Assembly: GCA_963844325.1 (NCBI GenBank)
Contig: CAWJNV010000002.1
Span: 3,658,001-3,722,000 of the forward strand
Source: CADCTQ01 sp963844325
GTDB taxonomy: Bacteria; Bacteroidota; Bacteroidia; Cytophagales; 172606-1
DNA length: 64,000 bases
Reading direction: 5' to 3'
The notes below the pieces were generated by a model that ran no database searches, had not been told where the DNA came from, and was given only the letters and a program-made list of their open reading frames with translations. Made by a program: the position numbers and the translations under genes. Shown one piece after another: positions 25,298-34,800 of the stretch. How positions within the stretch are numbered: the stretch's first letter is position 1; the number at the start of each line of letters is the position of its first letter.

Positions 25298-26347
25298 TTA
25301 TCTACTCCCGTAAACATGCAGGTTTCCTTCGCTGTCTAATACGAACATTCTAAGATTGGCTACCAGAGGAGGCGTAGTATAAAATAGGTATTTCTTTTCC
25401 GCCAGTGCATCTTGTTCGTACCAGACAATTGTGGCTGTATCCGTATCAAAAACACCAATGGCACGGTTAACCGGCTCCCCCTGTGCCGCACCGATGAAGT
25501 ACAAATACTTGCCCGACAAAGTGCTCTGGGTGATCCGCCAGCTTATGTTGCCGTTCTCACCAAAGTCAGTTCTGATTCCAGACTTGAAAGTGTTGAGGTC
25601 AATCTCGAAATAGTATCGGTGGGCGAGACTTTTTATCTTTCCCTGGACTACATCCAAATGCATTTGCTTCACATTGAGCATCGCTTGGCTGGAGGCATCT
25701 ACCAAGCCCAAAGATTGATAAATCATAGGTAGATACCTCACAGTCATGCCCGTGTTTACATCTAGCCCAAGTAGACCGGATGAACTTAAGTGTACCCACA
25801 ATGTATTACAATAAACCCCAATGTTTTGCAGCACTTCTACCGACTGGTTAGGGCTTCTTGAGTACTGATTGACATCATGCTTCCACAATACATCCCCGGA
25901 AACATTTATGTAAGAAAGGATATTTAGCGTTTTGTTATAAAAGATTAGCCCATCCCTCAGGAAGTAAGCCATACCAAGGGTGTTATAAGCTGGCAGTTCG
26001 CTTAATTTTTGAAAGGTATCCAGGGAATAATACGCCCTCTTGAAGAGTCTTTTTTTGATGTCCTTTTCGTAGGTGAATATGGCTTTGTTGTCCTGGACGC
26101 TACCTAAGACTAAGGGCAAAGGATGCTCAACCAGGAGCTTGTCTTCGTTGTACACGTAGGTCTTGCCGCCCTCCACAATAAAAATTTTACCACTCATGGA
26201 GGTAAAGTCCACGTTGCTGCTTTCATTGCTCCTAATCAGTATATCATCATGATAAATTTTATCATTTGAAGCTTCAAGCAGAAGTCCATTTTCTGCAACA
26301 ATGAAGGCGCGTACCCCTGGCTTTTTTTCTATTAATGTATATTCCAT
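25298..26347 (-). CDS. 349-aa protein translationally coupled to the toxin; candidate immunity protein
   Basis: Not recognised as a named family. Its ATG shares one base with the toxin stop codon (TAATG), the tightest coupling in the operon. There is no signal peptide. The sequence shows repeated short strand blocks with aromatic ends, such as GLLLEASNDKIYHDDIL, GKIFIVEGGKTYVYNED, GLIFYNKTLNILSYINV and NLRMFVLDSEGNLHVYG, consistent with a beta-propeller of roughly seven blades. The position directly after a polymorphic-toxin gene is where the cognate immunity gene normally lies, so immunity is my leading guess. An accessory or adaptor role is possible. Confidence 0.65.
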   Translation of the reverse strand: MEYTLIEKKPGVRAFIVAENGLLLEASNDKIYHDDILIRSNESSNVDFTSMSGKIFIVEGGKTYVYNEDKLLVEHPLPLVLGSVQDNKAIFTYEKDIKKRLFKRAYYSLDTFQKLSELPAYNTLGMAYFLRDGLIFYNKTLNILSYINVSGDVLWKHDVNQYSRSPNQSVEVLQNIGVYCNTLWVHLSSSGLLGLDVNTGMTVRYLPMIYQSLGLVDASSQAMLNVKQMHLDVVQGKIKSLAHRYYFEIDLNTFKSGIRTDFGENGNISWRITQSTLSGKYLYFIGAAQGEPVNRAIGVFDTDTATIVWYEQDALAEKKYLFYTTPPLVANLRMFVLDSEGNLHVYGSR

Positions 26348-29300
26348 TATTCCGTTTTGATGAATGCAAACAAGGTGTTCTCTAGCTTGTCAACCATATC
26401 TATAAACAGTTCTTTTGCGTCTGCTTTATTTAGATCACTCATGCCGAGTTTATTTACCAAGCCCTTATTTACCCATATATCTTCAAAAATGCCGTAATCA
26501 TTCTGCTTGAATACGGACTGAAATCTTTCTTGCACATATTTTAAAGGGTCACTTACTCCTGCGCCGGTAAGCTTGGCTTTATTGCTAACATAGTCGAAGT
26601 CATTCCCACTTTTAAAATACGCCTTTAACTGCTCAAAACTACTCCCCCTGTTCAAGTTGTACCAAGTATCTTTTCCCCAACTCTTGAATTCAATGAGCTT
26701 ACCACTCGTCAATTGTATATCTGCTTCAAACCTCTCCCCACTCAAATAGAACTTCTCAAAGCTTTGCACTTGGGAGGTGAAATTGTCTCCCCTGGTTTGT
26801 AACACTTGCAAAAGGAAAGCCCCACCGTCTGCTTTTTCTCCACTTGCTGCCATTTCAGTGAGAAGCTTGTCAAATCCTTCAGTGGTCTTAAACTTGGTAA
26901 GGGCCAAGTCAAGATCAGCTATTATCTCATCCACATATCTAAGCCCTGCATTATTACCCGGACTAGGACAAGTTCTACACCTGGCACCAGCCGTTCCCAA
27001 ATTTTCCAGAATTTTATCAAACTTAGTTCTATTGTTGGCAACAAAATCACCATTATTCGCTAAAAGTTTTGATACGGACTCCAAAATGGCTGCATCCTTG
27101 CGCATTTGTGGTCTATTGATTGCCTCCCAGGCGTCGCCTACCCGCTCGGCGCCTAGTACGCCCTTCCCGCGGAAGTAATCGAACAATTGCTGGTTGTCTT
27201 TCAGGTCTTTGGCAAACTTGCCTATGTCTCCTACCGTTACCTGGTTGAGGGCGTTGGCAAGGGACGGCTTTTCGGCATCGGACACCTTGGCGAGCAGTTC
27301 TTGTAGCCGGGACAGGCTGATTCCTTTGGCCACCAGTTCTTCGCGCAGTGATTGGCTGATCTTGAGCGCTTCGTCGAGTACGTCTTCCACCGAAGGCAGA
27401 ATTTTGTAACCGTTGTAGCCGTTCTGGGTAGTGACCTGGTAAATTCCGCCTTGGTCGGTTACCGCCACCAACTGCCCCTCGGGCAGCGAAACCCACTTGG
27501 CCTCCTGCACCGAGTTGAGGTAGAGCCGGGCCACGAAGAACCCGTTGTCGAGCTTGTAGAGTACTTTTTTGCCGGCCTTGCTGACGACGGTGTAGGCGGC
27601 GCTGCCCGCTTTGCCCACAAACTTGCCCGTGTACTGGGTCAGGTAGCTGAGGGGGTTAAGCTTTTCGCCTACCGTGTCGAGCACTTTGAGGATGTTGAAG
27701 AACGTGGCTCCCACTTTCCCCAGCACGGCCTCTACGAATTCGGGCTGAACGATAGTAATGGCAATGCCGAGGATAATGCCACTGGTGTTGTGGGCAAACT
27801 TGCAGGGCTGGGTAGGGTCGAAGCTGTCCTTGACGCCATCTTTCAACGCGCCCAGGATGCCCTGGCTCACCAGTTGCCCGTTTTCCTCCCGCTGGTAGCC
27901 GCTCAAATGTTCGTATTGGGTCTTTAACTTTTCCAATCCGCTTCCGCTGCCGAATTTGGTGACGAAGCTGAGCAACTGGGGGACGGCCCCGAGGATGTCT
28001 ACGGCCCCGTTCCACACGCCGCACAGGGCGGCAAATTCAATTTGGGCCAGGTCTACGTGTTGCAGTTTCGCCCGGAGGTCGGCATCCCCCTCTTTCATCC
28101 GGTTTATTCCCAACTGGGCCGCCTCCCGCAGCGGTACCATGGGCAGGGTTGCGTACCGGTACACAGTTGCGTAGATGGGGTCGTATTGGGCGTGCTCGTT
28201 GTTCCAGACGTACTCGGGAATGCGCAGTTTCTCCACGCCCTTGCCTACCCAATCGAAGAACTCGTAAAGCCCCGTGCATATCTTGTCGAGTTGCGTATCG
28301 CTCACGTTGCTTTGCAGTTGCGTAAGGAGCGCGTCCACGCTGAGGTTGTGCCCGTTTTGCTGGTACAGCCCGGCCAGGCTTTGAATGCTGTTGGGCAGAC
28401 CCGATTTGAGCATCCACTTGCTGCCGTCGTGGTGCAGCCAAATCTTGATCATATCGCCACTCGGGGCATAACGTTCGGCCTGGCCGTACAGGGCGGGTTT
28501 GTTGAGGCGGGTATCTTCGTCGGTCAGGTATAGCTGCACCTGGGTGGTGTGCCTTTGCCTGCCGCCCGCATCGGGGATGGGACGCTTGCCTTGCAGCATG
28601 AGGGCAAGTGCCGCTGCGTTATTTAACGGTTTGCTTGAGTAATTATTAACCGTCAGGTTGCCTTGCCCGCCACTGCCGGTTCCGCCCTGACCGCAGGCAA
28701 ACTCCTGATAAACTGTCTCCTTGTTGATGGTTTGGGAGAAAAGCTGGATCATGTCACCTGCCCGGATCTGTAATCTTTCAAAGGGATCTTTGCTGACGCG
28801 CCGGGAGGAGAAGTGGGTTCTTAAGTAGCACTGCGCTTTTTCGGTTTCCATCGCCTGGCCGCCGCAGGCCAGGTGCCCAAATCCCTTCATGGTTGCCGTA
28901 AGGGATTGCCCCCCGCCGGTTGCATTCCTGACCACTACCAACGTTCCCGTGGTGTAAGCCACCCAGTGGTCGTACGTTTTTAAACTGCCGGCCCGCTGGT
29001 ATATCTGCCCGATGGCAGCAGCCAACTCGGATTGTGCCTTTTCTTCTGCGGCAGTAAGCTTCTCCGGCTGGCTGGCTTTGAGGGCGGCGTAGCTACTGAT
29101 ATTCGTATTCTGGCTGACAAACACGGGGTAGTTGGCCACAAACAGGATGTAGAAGCGGGCTTTTTTGGTTCCGTTCAGGTTGTGAACCTTGTCGAATTTA
29201 TTGACTATGTCCGTGTTGAGGTTCTGCAAGCGTAGGTGGCTATCACTTAGCTGAGAAGAAATGGAACCTACCCACGGATCATTTCCCGCCAGGGTGCGGC

Positions 29301-29511
29301 AGTCGATGTAGACCAGGTACTGGTTCAAGTGGCTCTCCCCCCGCTGGTCGTTGAGGCGGTTGCGGGTTTCGAGTTGATCCATTTCTCTTTGGGCTGACCT
29401 GACCACCCGCGATAAAAACTTCTGCTGAACGGGCAGTTCCCGTCCCGTGGCGGCCACTGCGTTGGTCAGCCCAACCCAGGAAAGCAGCAGGGTAACCAGT
29501 AACTTATTCAT
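26347..29511 (-). CDS. Exported polymorphic-toxin-like protein with C-terminal nuclease-like tip
   Basis: A 1054-aa protein starting at the ATG at 29511 with a signal peptide MNKLLVTLLLSWVGLTNAVA. Residues ~25-800 are GC-rich and unassigned, with hydrophobic stretches near 600-640. Around residue 795 a segment GDAWEAINRPQMRKDAA resembles a linker I associate with Bacteroidota polymorphic toxins just before the variable tip. The last ~250 residues are AT-rich and contain RFEADIQLTSGKLIEFKSWG (E, D, then ExK), the layout of a PD-(D/E)xK nuclease core. I infer a DNA- or RNA-cleaving tip. There is no T9SS tail. It overlaps the upstream FN3 gene by 8 bases and is coupled to the 349-aa gene downstream. 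Confidence 0.75.
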   Translation of the reverse strand: MNKLLVTLLLSWVGLTNAVAATGRELPVQQKFLSRVVRSAQREMDQLETRNRLNDQRGESHLNQYLVYIDCRTLAGNDPWVGSISSQLSDSHLRLQNLNTDIVNKFDKVHNLNGTKKARFYILFVANYPVFVSQNTNISSYAALKASQPEKLTAAEEKAQSELAAAIGQIYQRAGSLKTYDHWVAYTTGTLVVVRNATGGGQSLTATMKGFGHLACGGQAMETEKAQCYLRTHFSSRRVSKDPFERLQIRAGDMIQLFSQTINKETVYQEFACGQGGTGSGGQGNLTVNNYSSKPLNNAAALALMLQGKRPIPDAGGRQRHTTQVQLYLTDEDTRLNKPALYGQAERYAPSGDMIKIWLHHDGSKWMLKSGLPNSIQSLAGLYQQNGHNLSVDALLTQLQSNVSDTQLDKICTGLYEFFDWVGKGVEKLRIPEYVWNNEHAQYDPIYATVYRYATLPMVPLREAAQLGINRMKEGDADLRAKLQHVDLAQIEFAALCGVWNGAVDILGAVPQLLSFVTKFGSGSGLEKLKTQYEHLSGYQREENGQLVSQGILGALKDGVKDSFDPTQPCKFAHNTSGIILGIAITIVQPEFVEAVLGKVGATFFNILKVLDTVGEKLNPLSYLTQYTGKFVGKAGSAAYTVVSKAGKKVLYKLDNGFFVARLYLNSVQEAKWVSLPEGQLVAVTDQGGIYQVTTQNGYNGYKILPSVEDVLDEALKISQSLREELVAKGISLSRLQELLAKVSDAEKPSLANALNQVTVGDIGKFAKDLKDNQQLFDYFRGKGVLGAERVGDAWEAINRPQMRKDAAILESVSKLLANNGDFVANNRTKFDKILENLGTAGARCRTCPSPGNNAGLRYVDEIIADLDLALTKFKTTEGFDKLLTEMAASGEKADGGAFLLQVLQTRGDNFTSQVQSFEKFYLSGERFEADIQLTSGKLIEFKSWGKDTWYNLNRGSSFEQLKAYFKSGNDFDYVSNKAKLTGAGVSDPLKYVQERFQSVFKQNDYGIFEDIWVNKGLVNKLGMSDLNKADAKELFIDMVDKLENTLFAFIKTE

Positions 29512-31810
29512 ACTTTTTCTCGATCAGTTGTTGCACCGTATTGATGACTGAAGCTTTAATGTCGGTTATCATGGATGCTTCGGGGGCATTGGCTTGCCTT
29601 TTCTCGCGGATGTAGTCGGCTAGTTTTTTTCCCCCCGGAAGAATGTCGCCGGCCAGCAAACCGTACTCCTTGTTGTCAATCAGCTCATCGGACAGGAAGT
29701 AGAGTACTTTCCGGAGGAGTAATTCTTTTTCGGCCGTGATGTAGGAGGCAGCCAGTTTGTCCAAGTCAGGGTCGCCCGTTGTATTGCTGGACTGCTCCTC
29801 TTCCCACATGATGGAGTCGCTGCCGGAGGGGGTAGCGGGGGTACTGCCCACGAGGGTAGATTGCACGCTTTGAATTTTCTGCTGGTAGGACTGTTGCCGA
29901 AGCACGTGCTGCTGCTGGGCCGCGTCTACCACGGCCTGGGCATTTTCTTTGCGGATTTCTTTAAGGGCCTTCTTGAGTAGGTCCAGGTCCGCTTTTGCCA
30001 ACCCGGACAGATTCACCGGCGGCAATCCGCCTCCCGGTACTTTCTCGGCCTTCTTGTCGGGCTTGATGATCCACTGATCGCCGTTCTTGTCTTCGATCAC
30101 CAGGGTTTGGGTGGCCCCCGTGGTGGCTACCAGTGCCGAGAGTTTGGCATTCTGGTAAGGCTTGCCCTGCTCATCGGTGAGGATCACTTGTCCGCTTACC
30201 GGGTCCACCCGCACGTCGGCAATGATCAGCTCGTCGTACTTGGTGACCCCTTCGGCAAAGCTCAGGTCCTGGTACTTGTCGCGGTTGGCCTGTTGCTGGC
30301 GTTCCTGCTGGCGCTGCTGCTGACTGGCCAGTTGCTCTTGGCTCATGGCCTCTACCCCCTGGCTCAGCACGTCGATTCTGCCCGAGACCACGTTGCGGTC
30401 CTCGTCGATGTAGATGCGGTCGAACTTGACGGCAAAGGCGGCCCTACCCAGGTAGTTGATGTTTACCCTGCCGGCGCCTTTGTAGAAGCCGTCTTCGGGC
30501 AGGTGTTCTACTTCTTCCAGAATCACTTCCATACCCCTTGCCTGGATGGTCATACCCGCAGTGGCAAAAGCCAGGGGCTTGCCTTGTTGGAGTTGGGCTA
30601 CCGGCTGGTTTTCCCCACAGGCGACTACCCTCGCTTTAGGGGTGCGAAAAGTGACTACCTCCGAGTAAGGACCGTACACGCCCTTGACTTGTCCCTGCAC
30701 CCTGGCTTCGTACCCGGTGTCAGGTTCCAGGTCAAATACTTTCAGTTCTCCCTCCTTGGTGTCGGTCTTGAACCATTCGTACCCCACGCCAGTCTTCTTG
30801 TATTCCACCCGGTAGCCCTCGAAGCCTTTCTGATCCACCTGCCAGGAGAACGTCGCTTTTCGTTCGACTGGGGCCTGGGCTTTAAAGTCTCTTACCGCAC
30901 CCACCACAAAAGCTGGGTCAATGCCTCCGTAGGTGAAAGAGCACACTTCCGAATAGCCATTATTTCTGAACAGGTCCTTGCCGTCCTTGTCTTTGGCCTG
31001 CACCCGCCACACGTACTGCATGCCCTCCTGCAACGCCGGTTCGTTCACGCCATACACCAACTGCGTGTAGTCGGTCGAGACCTGGTGGATGGGACGCGAA
31101 GAAAGTACCACGTCGTTGACGTTCCTTCCCGCGGGACGCACCTCGAACAGGGAAAATTCATACTCGGTACTAGCCGCCGAGTTGGCCGAAGCCGTGTTGC
31201 GGGGCAGCCAAGAGAAAACCACCTGCTGCACGGGCTTGGCGGGAAGCTTGGTGCCGCAGGCCGGGTAGTTGACCAGGGGCGGCTCAGACTTGGAGAGGAA
31301 ATAGAAGGCGCAAGCTTCGGCGGCTACGGGCACGTCGGGGCGGCGGTAGTCGTAGGCCGACACGCACAGCCGGTAGCTGCCTTCGGGCAGGGCCCGTGTC
31401 CGCTCGTACTGCTCCCTGGAGTAGCCCACGAACTCCAGGTTGCGGCTGTCCAGGTAAGGCGCCAGGTCCGCCCCCGAGATGATGGTAGGAACGCCGGGGT
31501 CAAGCGGGAGAGGCGGCGGGTTGAAAGCCCGGGCAGTACGCAGGATCACCCGGCCGTTGAGTTCAACCGAGAATACCAACCGCAGCGAATAAGCCGCTTG
31601 CGAGAGGTCGCGTTGCAGGAGAATGACCCGCAGCTTTTCGGCCCCCGGCTGGGCGTAGTCCGACAGGTACACCGAGTAGGGCGGCAGCAGTTGCAGCGAC
31701 GACTGCACCGGGAAAATCGTTTGCGCCTGCAAGGACAGGGGTAGCAGGGCCAGGACGGCCAGGAAGGAAAAGTAAAGAGGTCTCAAGCAATGGGACGGTT
31801 GACGAATCAA
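29504..31810 (-). CDS. Exported FN3-containing protein upstream of the toxin
   Basis: A 768-aa protein. No ATG is available at the 5' end. The frame opens with TTG at 31810, or TTG at 31786, which would give the cleaner signal peptide (M)RPLYFSFLAVLALLPLSLQAQ. Residues ~30-290 form strand-rich domains (LRVILLQRDLSQAAYSLRLV); ~300-395 is an FN3 module (GYRVEYKKTGVGYEWFKT). A Gln-rich helical stretch (LASQQQRQQERQQQAN) lies near 490-510 and helical segments fill the C-terminus. The N-terminal part resembles TANFOR-type Bacteroidota surface proteins, but I cannot confirm that. It overlaps the toxin gene by 8 bases, which suggests a carrier, chaperone or delivery partner. Confidence 0.78.
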   Translation of the reverse strand: MIRQPSHCLRPLYFSFLAVLALLPLSLQAQTIFPVQSSLQLLPPYSVYLSDYAQPGAEKLRVILLQRDLSQAAYSLRLVFSVELNGRVILRTARAFNPPPLPLDPGVPTIISGADLAPYLDSRNLEFVGYSREQYERTRALPEGSYRLCVSAYDYRRPDVPVAAEACAFYFLSKSEPPLVNYPACGTKLPAKPVQQVVFSWLPRNTASANSAASTEYEFSLFEVRPAGRNVNDVVLSSRPIHQVSTDYTQLVYGVNEPALQEGMQYVWRVQAKDKDGKDLFRNNGYSEVCSFTYGGIDPAFVVGAVRDFKAQAPVERKATFSWQVDQKGFEGYRVEYKKTGVGYEWFKTDTKEGELKVFDLEPDTGYEARVQGQVKGVYGPYSEVVTFRTPKARVVACGENQPVAQLQQGKPLAFATAGMTIQARGMEVILEEVEHLPEDGFYKGAGRVNINYLGRAAFAVKFDRIYIDEDRNVVSGRIDVLSQGVEAMSQEQLASQQQRQQERQQQANRDKYQDLSFAEGVTKYDELIIADVRVDPVSGQVILTDEQGKPYQNAKLSALVATTGATQTLVIEDKNGDQWIIKPDKKAEKVPGGGLPPVNLSGLAKADLDLLKKALKEIRKENAQAVVDAAQQQHVLRQQSYQQKIQSVQSTLVGSTPATPSGSDSIMWEEEQSSNTTGDPDLDKLAASYITAEKELLLRKVLYFLSDELIDNKEYGLLAGDILPGGKKLADYIREKRQANAPEASMITDIKASVINTVQQLIEKKYE

Positions 31811-31846
31811 GGATCACTTTTAGCGCAGCCGGCAGGAGCGGCCCGG

Positions 31847-34800
31847 TTACTGCTTGTTGAGCAGCACCCGGGTCTCCTTGGCGTCGGTCGGTACGATGGC
31901 CCGGAGGATGTAGAAGCCTGACGCGGCCCTTTCCAGTTGCAGGTTTTCGGTTACCTCCGTAGTCTGCCCCCAGCTCTTGCGGTAATACTCGTTGCCCAGC
32001 ACGTCCACCACCACCACCGAGAGGGGCTGCGTCCTGGCGAGTTTTACCGTAAAGCTGAAGCGGCCATTGTTGGGGTTGGGCGTCACGGCAAGCTCACGGA
32101 TCAGCGCCGTATTGGCGGCCAGGGGGGCCACTGCCACGGGGTCGAACGGCGACAGGGTCAGGGTTTTGGTGAGCGAATAATCACAACCGCCAAAGTAGCC
32201 GGTCATGGTCACCAGGTACGTGCCCGGGTCGGTAAAGCGTATCTTGGGCGAGTACGGGTCGGCATCAATCACAAGGGCCCGGGGGTCGAACGACCAGTGC
32301 ACGGAATCGGCCTTGGGCAGGCTGGTTTCCTTGACGACCAGTGTATCGAAAGCGTTCTGGCGGGTGGCGATCAGGAAGTTGGGCTCGGGCCGGTCGTTGC
32401 GCTGCACGATGGTGGTGGTAGCCGTAACGGTACAACCCTGGCTGTCCTGCACCACGATGGGGTACGTACCCACCCCCACCAGGAACCGGTTGCCCGGTTG
32501 GAACGAGAGGCCGTTGTCAATCGAGTGCCGGTAGGGAGGCGTGCCGCCCCGGGGAGAGAGATCAATGACGCCGTTGCTGCGGTCGGCACACACGGGGGTG
32601 TTGTGTACGTACACCGAAAGGGGGGCGTCGGGTTGCCCGATGGTAAACAGGGTGTCCTTGCGGCAGCCGGATGCGTCGGTAATGCCCAGCGGGTAGGTGC
32701 CTATTTTAAGATTGCCCGCCGAAGCTCCGGTCTGCGCCAGGGAGGTCCAGGCGTACTGGTAGCCGCCCGCCCCGCCGCCGGCGGTTATTTCGATGCGACC
32801 GTCATTGCCGTCGTAACAGCTCACGTTGGTAATCGAAGCCGTGATGACAATGGGCGCGTGCAGGTGCAGCAGGCGCACGGGCAGCGCGGTGGAACAGCCG
32901 TTGACGTCCCGCACGGTGATGACGTAATCGCCGGCAGCCAGGCCGGTAAAATGAGGGTCCGCCTGGAAGGCAACGCCGTCCCGGCTGAATTGGTAAGGCG
33001 CCGTTCCACCGGTTACCGACACGGTCAGTTCCCCGGTAGCTTCCCCGTAGCAGAGAATGTCCGTTTTATCCGACAGGGTCAGGAACAGGGCGGCATCCGG
33101 TTGGGTAAAAGTGACGGTCTGGCTGACCACGCAGCCCCGGGCGTCCTTTACGCGCAGCGTATGCGTTCCCGCGGTGATGCCGGTGAGGATGGCGTCATCC
33201 TGGTAAGCCCCGTTGTCGAGGGCGTACGTGTACCCGGCGTAGCCATCTCCGTTGCCTCCCGTGGCGGCAAGCGTAGCCGTGCCGTTGCTGCCCCCAAAGC
33301 AGGAGACGTGGTAGCCGTTGTAATCGGAAAGGGTATACGTGAAAGAAAGTGCGGCGGGCGGCGCCGTAATCATCAGGGGTGCGTCATAACCGGCCCGGCA
33401 CCCATTCCGGTCGGTGACCCGTACCCGGTAGGTGCCGGGCAGCAGGGGCGTTGCTGCTGTAAAGGCCGCGTAAGTCCCTCCATTATTGGTGGTGTATTCG
33501 AGGGTGTACGGCGCGGTGCCGCCCCGTACCAGGGGTTCGAGGGTGCCCTTTTCGCCGAAGCACGTGATGTCGTGCACATTTACCGTGGTGATTTCGAGCA
33601 AAGCAGGTTCGGTAATCGATATTGCCGGTGAAACAACCAGGCAGGAGTGGGCATCCCGCACCCGCAGCCGGTACGTACCCGGCTCCAGGTTCGGCAAGGT
33701 TGGATTGACCTGGCCGCTCAGGCCGCTCCAGTTGTCGTCAAGGGCCGCGTCGCCGCTCAGGAGGCGTTGCCACTGGTACGCATAGGGCCCGGTGCCACCG
33801 GTTACGCTGGCGGTGATCCGGCCGTTTTTCTGGTCGTAGCAACTTACGTTCAACTTGGTGTAATTGATGGACAGGACGGCCGGCTGGGTAATGACAATGG
33901 GGGCGGAAATACTGGCATCGGTGCAGCCGTCGATGGTCCGCATTTGGGTAATCGTATAGGTGCCGGCCGCCAGGTTGGTAAACGTACCGGTTCGGTTTTC
34001 CTGGGGGGCAACCCCGTCTTTGGTCAGCAGGTAGCGGAAGGGAGTGTCCAGCCCGTTGTTGCCGGTTACGCTGATGGCGCCGTTACTGCCCCCGTAACAG
34101 GTCACGGGGGTAACTTGCGGGGTGCCCACCTGCATGGTTGCCGGACCGATAATCTTGAACGAAAAGGTTGCCCCGTTGCAGTCCAGACCCGCCGCATCTT
34201 TCACCCGCAGCCGGTAATTGTCACATACCGGCAAATCGGTCCTTGTCCAGACGAGATCCGTACTTTGGACGGCGTCCCCGAACGGCTGGTCGTCTTTGTA
34301 GAGCTGGTAAAGGTAAGTCCCGGAGGGGGAGATATCAGAAGCGCCGTCCGTAGCGGCAAAGGTGATCCGGGCTTGTCCATTGCCCGGGTTGGCGCAGGTA
34401 GCATCGGTGATGAGGGGCAGGGGCTGGGTTACGATTAACTGAGCCGGTTGTTCTACCTCAATGGATGTGGTGGCGGATTGCTTACAAGCATCTTCCACTA
34501 CGACTTCATACACCCCGGCGGCCAGGCCGTTGAAAGTAGCCGGTGTCCCAATGGCATTAAAGGTTTGTGGACCAAAAACCTGCCCCTGAGCGTTTTTTAG
34601 GGTACATACGATATTAGGCCGGCCTCCCGAGGAAGCAATGGTAATGCTCCCCTCGCTGGCTCCGTAACACGTGTTATGGGTGATGACGGGGGAAGTCAGG
34701 TTCAAAGCTGGTATTTGATCGACGCCAATCGTCTGTTTGAATGCGCATACGCCGTACTCTGCGCCGGGGTTGGTAATCCACAGGGTGTACTGGCCCGGAG

